A stretch of DNA of 47,212 bases, from positions 1 to 47,212 of the forward strand of contig CAVGND010000011.1 in assembly GCA_963630555.1 (NCBI GenBank), given 5' to 3'. Within the stretch, counting starts at the first letter, position 1. Each line of letters starts with the position of its first letter. The notes under the pieces were generated by a model, which worked only from the letters and a program-made list of their open reading frames with translations, made no database searches and had not been told where the DNA came from. Source of the stretch: CAVALG01 sp963630555 (GTDB lineage: Bacteria > Bacillota > Clostridia > Oscillospirales > Acutalibacteraceae). Of the stretch, positions 1-7,210 are shown piece by piece. The position numbers were made by a program, and so were the translations under genes.

Positions 1-50
1 CTTTCCTTCTTTGCTGCCCGTACCTCCGGGCTGTCTTTGTACTTTGGCAT
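1..50 (-). CDS. Start of an unidentified ORF running off the left edge (possible IS orfA)
   Basis: On the minus strand an ATG at 50-48 follows a good ribosome-binding site (GGAGGT, complement of 56-61) and opens a frame reading MPKYKDSPEVRAAKKE before the window ends. Only 16 residues are visible, so no family can be assigned. It lies directly downstream of an IS3-family orfB fragment. The short leader (about 60 nt from a possible element end near 110) would suit the first ORF of an insertion sequence, but that is inference. Confidence 0.35.
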   Translation of the reverse strand, partial: MPKYKDSPEVRAAKKE

Positions 51-118
51 TTTTTACCTCCATAATGATATCTTTATTCTATACCATCTCGGAGGTTTAC
101 ACAAGATATTAAGAAGTC

Positions 119-652
119 TCAACACATTCGCTTCATACTCCATTCGGCAATCACGCATTTGTAGCCCACAATACTGTTGTCATATAGATCCTTGATCATA
201 GAAAGATACAAAAATCCCTGCTTTGTTTGTATGTAGGAAATATCCGTTACCCACTTTTCATTCGGTCTCGTTGCCTTAAAGTTTCTCATCAATTCGTTGT
301 TGTAATGGGTATAAGCGTTGCAATCATAATGCCGAAACCGTTTGCGCTTTCGTATGGCAAGCAGATTGTATTTGCGCATGATTCGCAAAACTGCTTTGTG
401 GTTGATGACAAGCCCCGTTTCTCGAAGCAACCAAATCTTAACACGGCGGTAGCCATAGGTTCTGTGCGCTTTTTCGTGGCATTCCACAATCAAATCTGCA
501 ATTACTTTGTCCTTGTCAGGTTCATCTTTTCGCTTTAACCATTTGTAATATCCGCTGCGAGATACTTCAAGCAGCTTACAGAGTTCTTCAACCGTAAAAC
601 GATCTCTGAAACGATGAATCACTTTGTACCGGAGCTCTTTGCATAATCGCAC
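119..652 (-). pseudogene. IS3-family transposase orfB fragment (rve/DDE integrase), truncated
   Basis: The 177-residue frame matches the N-terminal two thirds of IS3/IS150-type OrfB. It has the HTH_21-like segment SRSGYYKWLKR near residues 31-41, the linker with HRTYGYRRV near residue 64, and the start of the DDE catalytic core with NEKWVTDISYI near residues 131-141 (first Asp) followed by a KDLYDNSIVGY segment. Intact OrfB is about 270-290 residues and carries two further acidic residues, which are missing here. After residue 168 the sequence leaves the family (ending AEWSMKRMC) and stops. No orfA lies upstream: the 5' side runs straight into the tnpV promoter. It is therefore a remnant that could not transpose on its own. 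Confidence 0.85.
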
Positions 653-707
653 ATTTTTGAATTACCTTCTTTTGCGGTATAATATACTCGCAAAGGAGGT
701 TTGCTAC

Positions 708-1007
708 ATGAAAGACGAATTTATATCAAGAGTAGGTTTGTGGGGACAAAGACATTATAACTTTCTGAAAAAGAATAACCCGACGGTTATCAATGTAATG
801 CGGTTAAACGGTACGCTTGAGCAGTATCTGACCAATCTCGACCGAAACGCGCAGGAAATGTTTGAACTGATGACGAAACAGTATGCTGAACTTGAAGGTA
901 TAACCGAAGAACTCAAAGCAAAAAATCAAATGGAATGGGTTCGGCAGATGAACAGCATTAAAGCAAGGGTAATCAACATAGTAAATGCCGAACTGATTTA
1001 TATCTGA
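708..1007 (+). CDS. tnpV: TnpV family transposon-encoded protein
   Basis: A 99-residue protein typical of TnpV, the small protein carried by Tn4451-like and other clostridial transposons. The diagnostic stretches are GLWGQRHYNFLKKNNP near the N terminus, ELEGITEELKAKNQMEWV in the middle, and NSIKARVINIVNAELIY at the end. The family usually has about 20 more N-terminal residues, so this copy is slightly short. The start at 708 is chosen because AAAGGAGG lies 7-8 nt upstream; a TATAAT at 678-683 could be its -10. Its biochemical role is unsettled. Next to an IS fragment and an AbiE pair it marks the left end of the window as mobile-element territory. Confidence 0.85.
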   Translation: MKDEFISRVGLWGQRHYNFLKKNNPTVINVMRLNGTLEQYLTNLDRNAQEMFELMTKQYAELEGITEELKAKNQMEWVRQMNSIKARVINIVNAELIYI

Positions 1008-1012
1008 AAAAA

Positions 1013-1035
1013 CGGGGCTTCGGCTCCGCTTTTTT
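1013..1035 (+). terminator. Intrinsic terminator after tnpV
   Basis: A 6-bp stem CGGGGC/GCTCCG (one G-U pair) closes a TTCG tetraloop and is followed by a run of T. It starts 6 nt after the tnpV stop codon. Confidence 0.85.
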
Positions 1036-1052
1036 CATATTCAAAGTGTTTG

Positions 1053-1115
1053 GTAGAAAATAATTAGCACTATTTTCTGTGAACGCTTGATTTTTCGTAG
1101 AAAATAGTGTATAAT
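1053..1115 (+). promoter_or_regulatory. abiE promoter with three operator-like half-sites
   Basis: The -35 TTGATT (1087-1092) and -10 TATAAT (1110-1115) are separated by exactly 17 nt. Overlaid on them is a repeat of AGAAAATA-type half-sites: plus orientation at 1053-1062 (GTAGAAAATA), minus orientation at 1068-1078 (CACTATTTTCT) and plus orientation at 1097-1109. The last two form a perfect 11-bp inverted repeat. The third copy fills the -10/-35 spacer, so a bound protein would block RNA polymerase. AbiEi antitoxins are known to repress their own promoter through inverted repeats, so AbiEi is the obvious candidate; this is inference. Confidence 0.8.
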
Positions 1116-1155
1116 AAATTCGTATAACACTGCTGCTTACGGAAGGTGCATTTGA

Positions 1156-1770
1156 ATGAAGCGACCGAATTATCTAAACCAAATACGAAATATAATAGCA
1201 AAGTCTGAAAACGGTTCTGTTTTTGTGTCAACTGATTTTACCGATATTACCGACAAAAAGACTGTTAATATGGCATTGCTCCGCCTTGCCGATGAAGGGC
1301 TTGTTAAAAAAATACTGTTCGGCGTTTATTATAAACCCGAATATAACGAGCTGCTCGGCGAAATCGTTGCACCGTCACCGAACAAGGTCGCTCATGCACT
1401 TGCCCGCAATTTCGGCTGGACGATTGTCCCCTGCGGTGATACGGCGCTGAATCTTTTGGGACTCTCAACTCAAGTTCCTTCTCAGTGGGTATATGTGTCG
1501 GATGGTGCGTATAAAGAATATTCTTTTGACAACACTGTGATAAAATTCAAACGGACGACAAATAAGGAAATATCAAAGCTTTCCTATAAAACGGCGCTGA
1601 CAATTCAGGCACTGAAAGCACTCGGCAAGAACAATGTATCTGAGCAAATCATTTGCCGTTTAAAAAAAGCGCTCAGCGAAGAAGAGAAAGAAAAGATGCT
1701 GACGGAAGCAAAATCCGCCACTTCATGGGTTTATGAATACATTAAAGTAATTTGCAAAGGTGACGAGTAA
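1156..1770 (+). CDS. abiEi: AbiEi-type antitoxin (DUF6088 family), transcriptional repressor
   Basis: A 204-residue protein with the layout of type IV antitoxins of the AbiE system. An N-terminal winged-helix region (about 1-65) contains the conserved SVFVSTDFTDITDKKTVNMA and LADEGLVKKILFGVYYKP. The rest is the antitoxin domain, with the motif IVPCGDTALNLLGLSTQVPS and a KFKRTT segment. The start is supported by GGAAGGTG upstream. Its stop codon overlaps the ATG of the toxin gene by one base, so the two are translationally coupled. The role known for the family is to repress the operon and neutralise AbiEii without lasting contact. It probably acts on the three half-sites in the promoter. Confidence 0.85.
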   Translation: MKRPNYLNQIRNIIAKSENGSVFVSTDFTDITDKKTVNMALLRLADEGLVKKILFGVYYKPEYNELLGEIVAPSPNKVAHALARNFGWTIVPCGDTALNLLGLSTQVPSQWVYVSDGAYKEYSFDNTVIKFKRTTNKEISKLSYKTALTIQALKALGKNNVSEQIICRLKKALSEEEKEKMLTEAKSATSWVYEYIKVICKGDE

Positions 1771-2768
1771 TGAGAGATATTGCAAAGCTGAATGAAAACG
1801 ATAAAAAGGCGCTGTTTCATAATACAGCCGCTAAAATGGGTATGACCGACGCCATTATTGAAAAAGATTTTTGGGTGTGCTATATGCTGGATTATCTTTT
1901 TCATCGCTGCGCATGGAAAAACAATATTGCTTTCAAGGGCGGTACAAGCCTTTCAAAGTCATATGGCTTGATTGAGCGCTTTTCCGAGGATATTGATTTA
2001 ATTCTTGACTGGCGTGTTCTCGGTTATGAAAAGGACGAGCCGTGGGCAGATAGGAGCAACACCAAACAGGATGCCTTTAATAAAGAAGCGGGTACAAAAA
2101 CCGAAGCGTTTTTGAGAAACGAATTTATGCCTGCCGTTATTGCCGACTTGAAAAACAAGCTTGGTCGCAATGTGAATTGTTACATAGAGGACGACGATCC
2201 GCAGACCGTAGTTTTTGCATATAATCGCAGCTTTGAAGATTCGGCAATTCTGCCTGTGATTCGTCTTGAAATCGGAGCGCTTGCGGCATGGACGCCGGCG
2301 GAAGAAAAGCCAATTACCCCTTATGCCGCCGAGCAGTACGGCAGACTTTTCAAGCAACCGAGCACCGAGATATTAACCGTCTTGCCGAAACGCACATTTT
2401 GGGAAAAGGCTACGATTTTACATAGAGAGGCATACCGCCCCGAAAACAGCGTTGTACCAACAAGATACTCCCGCCATTATTATGATCTTTATTGTATGGC
2501 GAATTCGCCCGTAAAAGCTGAGGCTTTCGCAGACTTAGACCTGCTCGATAAAGTTGTGCGTTTTAAGGATAAATTCTACCGTTGTTCGTGGGCAAGATAC
2601 GACGAAGCCAAACCCGGTACAATGAAATTGATACCAAGCGAGAAAAATATCAAAGTCCTCAAAGACGACTATGAGCATATGAAGAATATGATTTACGGCG
2701 AAAAACCGGATTTTGATGTAATCTTGGAAGCGGTAAAACATCTTGAAAATGAAATTAACGCGTTGTGA
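1770..2768 (+). CDS. abiEii: AbiEii/AbiGii family nucleotidyltransferase toxin
   Basis: A 332-residue protein with the AbiEii nucleotidyltransferase core: FKGGTSLSKSYGLIERFSED in residues 55-74, then IDLIL. GGTSLSK (57-63) and the Asp pair D74/D76 correspond to the GS and DxD catalytic motifs. Further on it has RHYYDLYCM near residue 236, a family hallmark. Known relatives transfer nucleotides, in characterised cases to tRNA or another RNA target, and arrest growth during phage infection. The gene starts on the last base of the antitoxin stop codon. All visible catalytic residues are intact, so the toxin looks functional. Confidence 0.88.
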   Translation: MRDIAKLNENDKKALFHNTAAKMGMTDAIIEKDFWVCYMLDYLFHRCAWKNNIAFKGGTSLSKSYGLIERFSEDIDLILDWRVLGYEKDEPWADRSNTKQDAFNKEAGTKTEAFLRNEFMPAVIADLKNKLGRNVNCYIEDDDPQTVVFAYNRSFEDSAILPVIRLEIGALAAWTPAEEKPITPYAAEQYGRLFKQPSTEILTVLPKRTFWEKATILHREAYRPENSVVPTRYSRHYYDLYCMANSPVKAEAFADLDLLDKVVRFKDKFYRCSWARYDEAKPGTMKLIPSEKNIKVLKDDYEHMKNMIYGEKPDFDVILEAVKHLENEINAL

Positions 2769-2820
2769 GTCCGTTTTATGGGACACCTAATATGATAGGA
2801 TATACTTGTGTTCGAGCTAA

Positions 2821-3048
2821 ATTGTCAAAGTGAAGTCACGATTTTTGAGGTAAAAAATGAGAAAAACCCTAAGCTCACTTTGACAAAACGGGATTTCAAT
2901 CTGTCTGCTTTGCTATGCAAAACCGGCAGTGAAATATATTAAAAAACGGTTTTCGGATAATATATATTGCTCTGAAAACCGTATAAAACAGCGTATTTGA
3001 CTTTGAAAAGTTTTAATGGTATATTTACCCTGACTTCACTTTGTCATT
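2821..3048. repeat. Inverted-repeat-bounded intergenic segment (possible MITE-like element)
   Basis: The 304-nt gap between the toxin gene and the next gene holds a near-perfect inverted repeat: ATTGTCAAAGTGAAGTCA at 2821-2838 against TGACTTCACTTTGTCATT at 3031-3048 (16 of 18 pair). A third copy of the core, TCACTTTGACA (2875-2885), is perfectly complementary to 2823-2833. A separate 9-bp hairpin, ACGGTTTTC/GAAAACCGT, lies at 2946-2982. No ORF is present. The layout resembles a small non-autonomous element; no target-site duplication is obvious. Confidence 0.5.
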
Positions 3049-3072
3049 TAAGCCGCCTAAGGAGATCATATT

Positions 3073-3471
3073 ATGAAAAAAGCGACCGAAGAAAAAGATA
3101 TTTTTGATAAGATTGAAAATATCATTGCAATAATAGGCATTATTATATTTATAGTATCGGTGATTTATGCTATTATCGAAAGCAATGCTGAACCCGAATA
3201 CGATTTTTCACATCTGCGCAGAAGCAGTTACAGTTATGGCAACTCATCAAGTTCCTATAGTAGCACATATAGCGACGGCAATTCGGGCACTCAGCGAACA
3301 TCCTCATATTATACGCCCTCAAAATCGTATAAGTCATCAAGCAGCGCAAATACAAAAAGTGATCCGTATAATACGAAAGATTATTCAAACGAGGACGACT
3401 TTTATGACGACCATTATGATGACTTTTTTGATTATTATGATGCAGAAGACTACTATAACAGGCACCAATAG
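3073..3471 (+). CDS. Small single-pass membrane protein, Ser/Tyr-rich with acidic tail
   Basis: A 132-residue protein of no recognised family. Residues 12-36 form one strong membrane helix (IIAIIGIIIFIVSVIYAII). A low-complexity Ser/Tyr/Asn-rich stretch follows (about 48-100), then an Asp/Tyr-rich tail with repeated DDFYDDHYDDFFDYYDAEDY. The start is supported by AAGGAG 11 nt upstream. It ends 19 nt before the EF-hand/HIRAN gene, so the two are probably cotranscribed. The composition suggests a tethered, disordered domain, but no function can be claimed. Confidence 0.7.
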   Translation: MKKATEEKDIFDKIENIIAIIGIIIFIVSVIYAIIESNAEPEYDFSHLRRSSYSYGNSSSSYSSTYSDGNSGTQRTSSYYTPSKSYKSSSSANTKSDPYNTKDYSNEDDFYDDHYDDFFDYYDAEDYYNRHQ

Positions 3472-3490
3472 TTGAATGGGGGGTACGTTT

Positions 3491-5029
3491 ATGTTTGACG
3501 AAGATTTCAGCAGCATTTGCGGAGAATTTGCCGACCTTGACGGTGACGGCAGAGTCGATATGGAAGAATACCTGAATGAAGAGGACGATTATAACCGCAT
3601 TATGGGTAATGAAAATGAGGATGAGGATTATTCATTTGATGATGAAGATGAAGACGAATATGAATATGAAGGCGAAGATTTCGAATCTGATGATGAAACG
3701 GATAACAGCGAAACCGAACACCCGATCACCTTCGCGGCTGATTATAATAACGATAATAAAAACAGAAATCATCAAACATTTAATATCGGCAGTATCGAGG
3801 AACGCTATTATGACAGATATAAAAAAGAGTATCGAATATCAGACGCCGTATATGAAAATTTTCCGTTAGTATCCGATAATTTTAAAAAGCGTGAAGTAAT
3901 TGATGATTTGTATAATGTTATTTACAAAGTATATTTCAGCGATAAAAACACAGGTCTGCAAATGCTTATCTGGATTGCAAATAATTTCAGAAAAGCTATC
4001 CGCAAGGGGGATTTTTGTACAAATTTTGTGATAACAGAAATGATTGGCCGTGATAACAATACCGAAGAGGATGTTATCTTAAAATACATCTATGAACATC
4101 CGAATTTTGAAAAAATCGTTTTAGGCGAACAATTTGTTTCCTCGAAATCCGGAATTTATTGGTACGATGACAAATATGTTTGTTATCTTTGCAAGCGGAA
4201 TGATATAGAAAGGATTATATCATCCTATCAAATACTGTGCAGCAACCCGAATATCGATACGAAGGAGTATCCAAAGGAACAATTGTTAAACGATATTGTG
4301 TTTCATTTACAGATAAGCGGTGTTCGATATGTCGACAAACAACTTTATGATTTTTTCAAAGCAGAAATCGAGTCCGTTGGAAAACCTATTAAGGTGAACT
4401 ATCTTATGGAAAACCTGAATTTTGAGGAATATGGAAGACCTTTGTTCAGCAAAACCGAAAACGGTAAGATGAAATGCATTTATTTTGAAGATGAAGACGA
4501 AAACGAAAACGAAGAAGAAATAACCGATTCAACTGATACTGAAGAAAATCTTGAGGAAGAACATGAAGTTCCGCTTTGGCTGAAACAAAGAATTTCCGAT
4601 TTGGAGGAAAAATCGGAAGAGGCGAACAAAAGAATTGTGCTTTTGGAACAACTGCTCGGGATAAGCGATCGATGCGACTCGATAGAAAAAAGAGTTCCGA
4701 AAAAGCCATCGACAACACCCGAAGATGAAAACGATTTTTTTGAGCATTCGTTAAACGTTATGGGAGTTCAGTACGCCGATGAATATGCCGTAAAAAATGT
4801 TTCGGTCGGAGATACGGTTATGTTCCTGCCCGAGCCCGAAAACGAATACGACAAAAACGCCATATTGGTTTTGGATATAAGGGGCTATAAACTTGGCTAT
4901 ATTCCGAGATGGGCAAATAAACAGTTGCTTAAAAATATTGAATCAACAGGTGCATACGGGATAGTAAGCCGTGTTGGGCAGGATCAAAAATATATAGAAA
5001 TTGACGTGTGGATAAAGGCAGCGGAATAA
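3491..5029 (+). CDS. EF-hand and HIRAN domain protein of unknown function
   Basis: A 512-residue protein with recognisable ends and an unrecognised middle. Residues 15-26 form a canonical EF-hand loop (D15, D17, D19, D23, E26), predicted to bind calcium. A very acidic linker (about 28-85, runs of D/E/Y) follows. Residues 355-400 include a short coiled-coil-like segment (LKQRISDLEEKSEEANKRI). The last 100 residues are a HIRAN domain, with VMGVQY near the start, then FLPEPENEYDKNAILVLD and YKLGYIPRWANKQLL. HIRAN domains bind DNA ends in helicases such as HLTF; stand-alone bacterial versions are uncharacterised. An in-frame ATG 15 nt upstream has no ribosome-binding site, whereas GGGGGG precedes the ATG at 3491. 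Confidence 0.75.
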   Translation: MFDEDFSSICGEFADLDGDGRVDMEEYLNEEDDYNRIMGNENEDEDYSFDDEDEDEYEYEGEDFESDDETDNSETEHPITFAADYNNDNKNRNHQTFNIGSIEERYYDRYKKEYRISDAVYENFPLVSDNFKKREVIDDLYNVIYKVYFSDKNTGLQMLIWIANNFRKAIRKGDFCTNFVITEMIGRDNNTEEDVILKYIYEHPNFEKIVLGEQFVSSKSGIYWYDDKYVCYLCKRNDIERIISSYQILCSNPNIDTKEYPKEQLLNDIVFHLQISGVRYVDKQLYDFFKAEIESVGKPIKVNYLMENLNFEEYGRPLFSKTENGKMKCIYFEDEDENENEEEITDSTDTEENLEEEHEVPLWLKQRISDLEEKSEEANKRIVLLEQLLGISDRCDSIEKRVPKKPSTTPEDENDFFEHSLNVMGVQYADEYAVKNVSVGDTVMFLPEPENEYDKNAILVLDIRGYKLGYIPRWANKQLLKNIESTGAYGIVSRVGQDQKYIEIDVWIKAAE

Positions 5030-5086
5030 CAGCGTAAAGGTGAAATAACAGAACTCAACCTGTCACGCCTGCAAAAGAAATTTTAC

Positions 5087-5116
5087 AGTGAACCTATTGC
5101 AATTTTCACTTTTTTT
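5087..5116 (+). terminator. Weak intrinsic terminator after the HIRAN gene
   Basis: A short stem AGTGAA (5087-5092) / TTCACT (5105-5110) runs directly into a seven-T tract, about 57 nt after the stop codon. Confidence 0.5.
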
Positions 5117-5130
5117 AAATGAAAAATCAT

Positions 5131-5159
5131 TTTACATTTACGCTCCCTTATGTTATAAT
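5131..5159 (+). promoter_or_regulatory. Sigma-A type promoter for the small cysteine-rich protein
   Basis: TTTACA (5131-5136) and TATAAT (5154-5159) are spaced by 17 nt and lie about 45 nt upstream of the gene. Confidence 0.65.
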
Positions 5160-5206
5160 GGCGTTAAACAAATACATTTGACGGGTATTTTAAAGGTGTG
5201 AATGAC

Positions 5207-5422
5207 TTGAAAAGTATATTTATAAAAAAAGGCGCGGCGCCGTCCTGCGGTTATTGCAAATTCGGGCAAGTATGCCGCGGTACAGATACGGTGGTATGTT
5301 TGAAAAAAGGACTGTCCACCGTAGGCGGGCACTGCCGTGCTTTTAAGTACGACCCGATAAAACGGATACCGAAAAAACGCCCGATTATTGAAAATTATTC
5401 AAAAGACGATTTTGAATTATAA
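5207..5422 (+). CDS. Small cysteine-rich protein, conserved-looking, unknown function
   Basis: A 71-residue basic protein with five cysteines (C14, C17, C23, C31, C43) and one His (H42) arranged CxxC-x5-C-x7-C-x10-HC. This pattern suits zinc or iron-sulfur binding. The C terminus reads RAFKYDPIKRIPKKRPIIEN. Similar short proteins with the YDPxKRIP signature occur in clostridia, to my recollection, with no assigned role. The TTG at 5207 is preferred because AAAGGTG sits 8 nt upstream; a GTG at 5198 is the alternative but has no spacing for a ribosome-binding site. It is monocistronic, between its own promoter and terminator. Confidence 0.6.
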   Translation: MKSIFIKKGAAPSCGYCKFGQVCRGTDTVVCLKKGLSTVGGHCRAFKYDPIKRIPKKRPIIENYSKDDFEL

Positions 5423-5430
5423 ACAGCAAA

Positions 5431-5456
5431 AGCGCCCTGCAAAAAAGCAAGGCGCT
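5431..5456. terminator. Bidirectional terminator between convergent genes
   Basis: The stem is AGCGCC..GC / GC..GGCGCT around an AAAAAA loop, followed by AATTTT on the plus strand and TTTGCTGTTT on the minus strand. It sits between the stop of the plus-strand cysteine-rich gene and the stop of the minus-strand GH2 gene. Confidence 0.65.
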
Positions 5457-5471
5457 AATTTTGTGCGTTGT

Positions 5472-7196
5472 TTAATCTTCGATTGTCGCTTTTTTTGACA
5501 TGGCCGCCTTTAAAATTTCGGTGTCGAATTTAGGGGTGCGGTCATAGTAAAACAGGCCGTTGCACTCCTGTTCAACATCCGTAAGTTGGGTATAACAAAG
5601 CGCGCACATCTTTATATTATCAAGCAGTGCATCGGCAAATCCTTTGAACCTGTCATAAAATTCCTCTAAAGTTTTCGGTTCATTTCCGTAACCCCAAGCG
5701 TTTTTATTCTCAGTCCACTGAATACCGCCGTACTCGCTTAAAAAGGCAGGCTCGCCTTTGTGGTGCTGGCGGTTGAAATGATTATTTTTATCATTGGTCC
5801 AATCATATATTTCGCCCGTTTCCATAAGTGAATCGTATCTCTCTTTAAACTTTGCGGCGTCCTGTTCATAATCGTGAACATCAAACATATCGGTTTCAAC
5901 ATGGAACCATCCGCTTGTATCAATGCAGGGACGCTGCGGGTCAATTGCCTTGGTAGTCCTGTACAGCACTCTTAAAAAATCGTCTTTTTGCATTCTGTCC
6001 TCAAACGGCCAGGTTTCGTTCATCGGGCACCAGCCGATTATTGACGGGTGGTTAAAATCTCTTTCGAGTTCTTGGAGCCATTCGGGCAGCACGGAATAAA
6101 CCGCCTCGCCGTTTGAATGGTCAATCCCCCAACTCGGGTATTCGCCCCAGGTTATGTAACCGAGCTTGTCGCAATAATAAAGATAGCGTTCCTCAAATAT
6201 TTTTTGGTGCATTCTTGCACCGTTAAATCCGCAGGAAAGCCCCAGTTCAATATCTTTTTTAAGGTCGGCGTCGGTAGGTGCGGTGTAAATTCCGTCGGGA
6301 TAAAATCCCTGGTCAAGTATCAGACGCTGGTAAACCGAGCGTCCGTTTAACAGGAAACGGTCGCCTTCAAGGGTTATCTCACGCAGCCCGAAATAAGAAT
6401 TAACGGTATCGTCTTCAAATTTAATTTGAACATCATACAATTCGCCCTTACCGATGTCCCACAAATGGGTTTCGTTAAGGGTTATATCGGCACGGTTTAC
6501 GCCGCCCCAAGCCGAAAACGACGCTTCACCCACACTTCTCCCGTTGTATGAAACGGTTATACCGAGTTTTCCGCTGCCGCTGACATCGACAAGCATGGCA
6601 ACCGACGACTGTTTGACGTTCGGGTAGTATTTAACGCTTTTTATGTATGCATTGGGTGTGAATTCAAGCCACACCGTCTGCCAAATTCCGGTTGTCCTTG
6701 TATAGTAACAACCGGTAGACTCAAATTCTGTGCACTGTTTCCCCGAAGGGATAAAATGACTTCTGGTATCGTCAATTGCATAAACGGCGACGATATTTTC
6801 CCCTTCTTTCACAAAATCGGTGATATCAAATTTAAAGGAAATATATCCGCCCTTGTGCGTTCCCACCTTTTTTTCATTTACATAAACCGCGGTTTCATAA
6901 TCCACGGCACCGAAATGAATAAACACTCTGCCCGCAAGTTTTTCGGGGGTGAGTTCAAAACTGCGTTTATACCAAACGCCGTACATAAAGTCTTTATGCT
7001 CTAAACCCGAAAGTTTACTTTCGGGGCAGAAGGGAACAGTAATTTTTTGCGATAAAACGACGTCGTTTTTAAAAAGTCCGCGTGCTTCGCCGCTGCGGCC
7101 GTTGTCAATTTCAAATTGCCATTCGCCGTTTAAATTAAGCCAATCGGTGCGCTCAAACTGAGGTTTCGGATGTTCGGGTCTCGGAATAATGTTCAT
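5472..7196 (-). CDS. Glycoside hydrolase family 2 protein (beta-galactosidase/beta-glucuronidase-like)
   Basis: A 574-residue intracellular GH2 enzyme with no signal peptide. The order of domains is: sugar-binding jelly roll (about 14-180, ending IWQTVWLEFTP), immunoglobulin-like domain (about 183-275) and a TIM barrel from about 280. The catalytic acid/base is E394 in WCPMNETWPF and the nucleophile is E488 in PAFLSEYGG; both are intact. The length suits the compact GH2 branch rather than the roughly 1000-residue LacZ type. Substrate specificity cannot be read from the sequence. The start at 7196 is preferred over upstream in-frame codons because GGAG lies about 9 nt before it. It begins 14 nt after the DUF1846 stop, so the two form an operon. 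Confidence 0.85.
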   Translation of the reverse strand: MNIIPRPEHPKPQFERTDWLNLNGEWQFEIDNGRSGEARGLFKNDVVLSQKITVPFCPESKLSGLEHKDFMYGVWYKRSFELTPEKLAGRVFIHFGAVDYETAVYVNEKKVGTHKGGYISFKFDITDFVKEGENIVAVYAIDDTRSHFIPSGKQCTEFESTGCYYTRTTGIWQTVWLEFTPNAYIKSVKYYPNVKQSSVAMLVDVSGSGKLGITVSYNGRSVGEASFSAWGGVNRADITLNETHLWDIGKGELYDVQIKFEDDTVNSYFGLREITLEGDRFLLNGRSVYQRLILDQGFYPDGIYTAPTDADLKKDIELGLSCGFNGARMHQKIFEERYLYYCDKLGYITWGEYPSWGIDHSNGEAVYSVLPEWLQELERDFNHPSIIGWCPMNETWPFEDRMQKDDFLRVLYRTTKAIDPQRPCIDTSGWFHVETDMFDVHDYEQDAAKFKERYDSLMETGEIYDWTNDKNNHFNRQHHKGEPAFLSEYGGIQWTENKNAWGYGNEPKTLEEFYDRFKGFADALLDNIKMCALCYTQLTDVEQECNGLFYYDRTPKFDTEILKAAMSKKATIED

Positions 7197-7210
7197 ATTG
7201 ATAACTCTCC

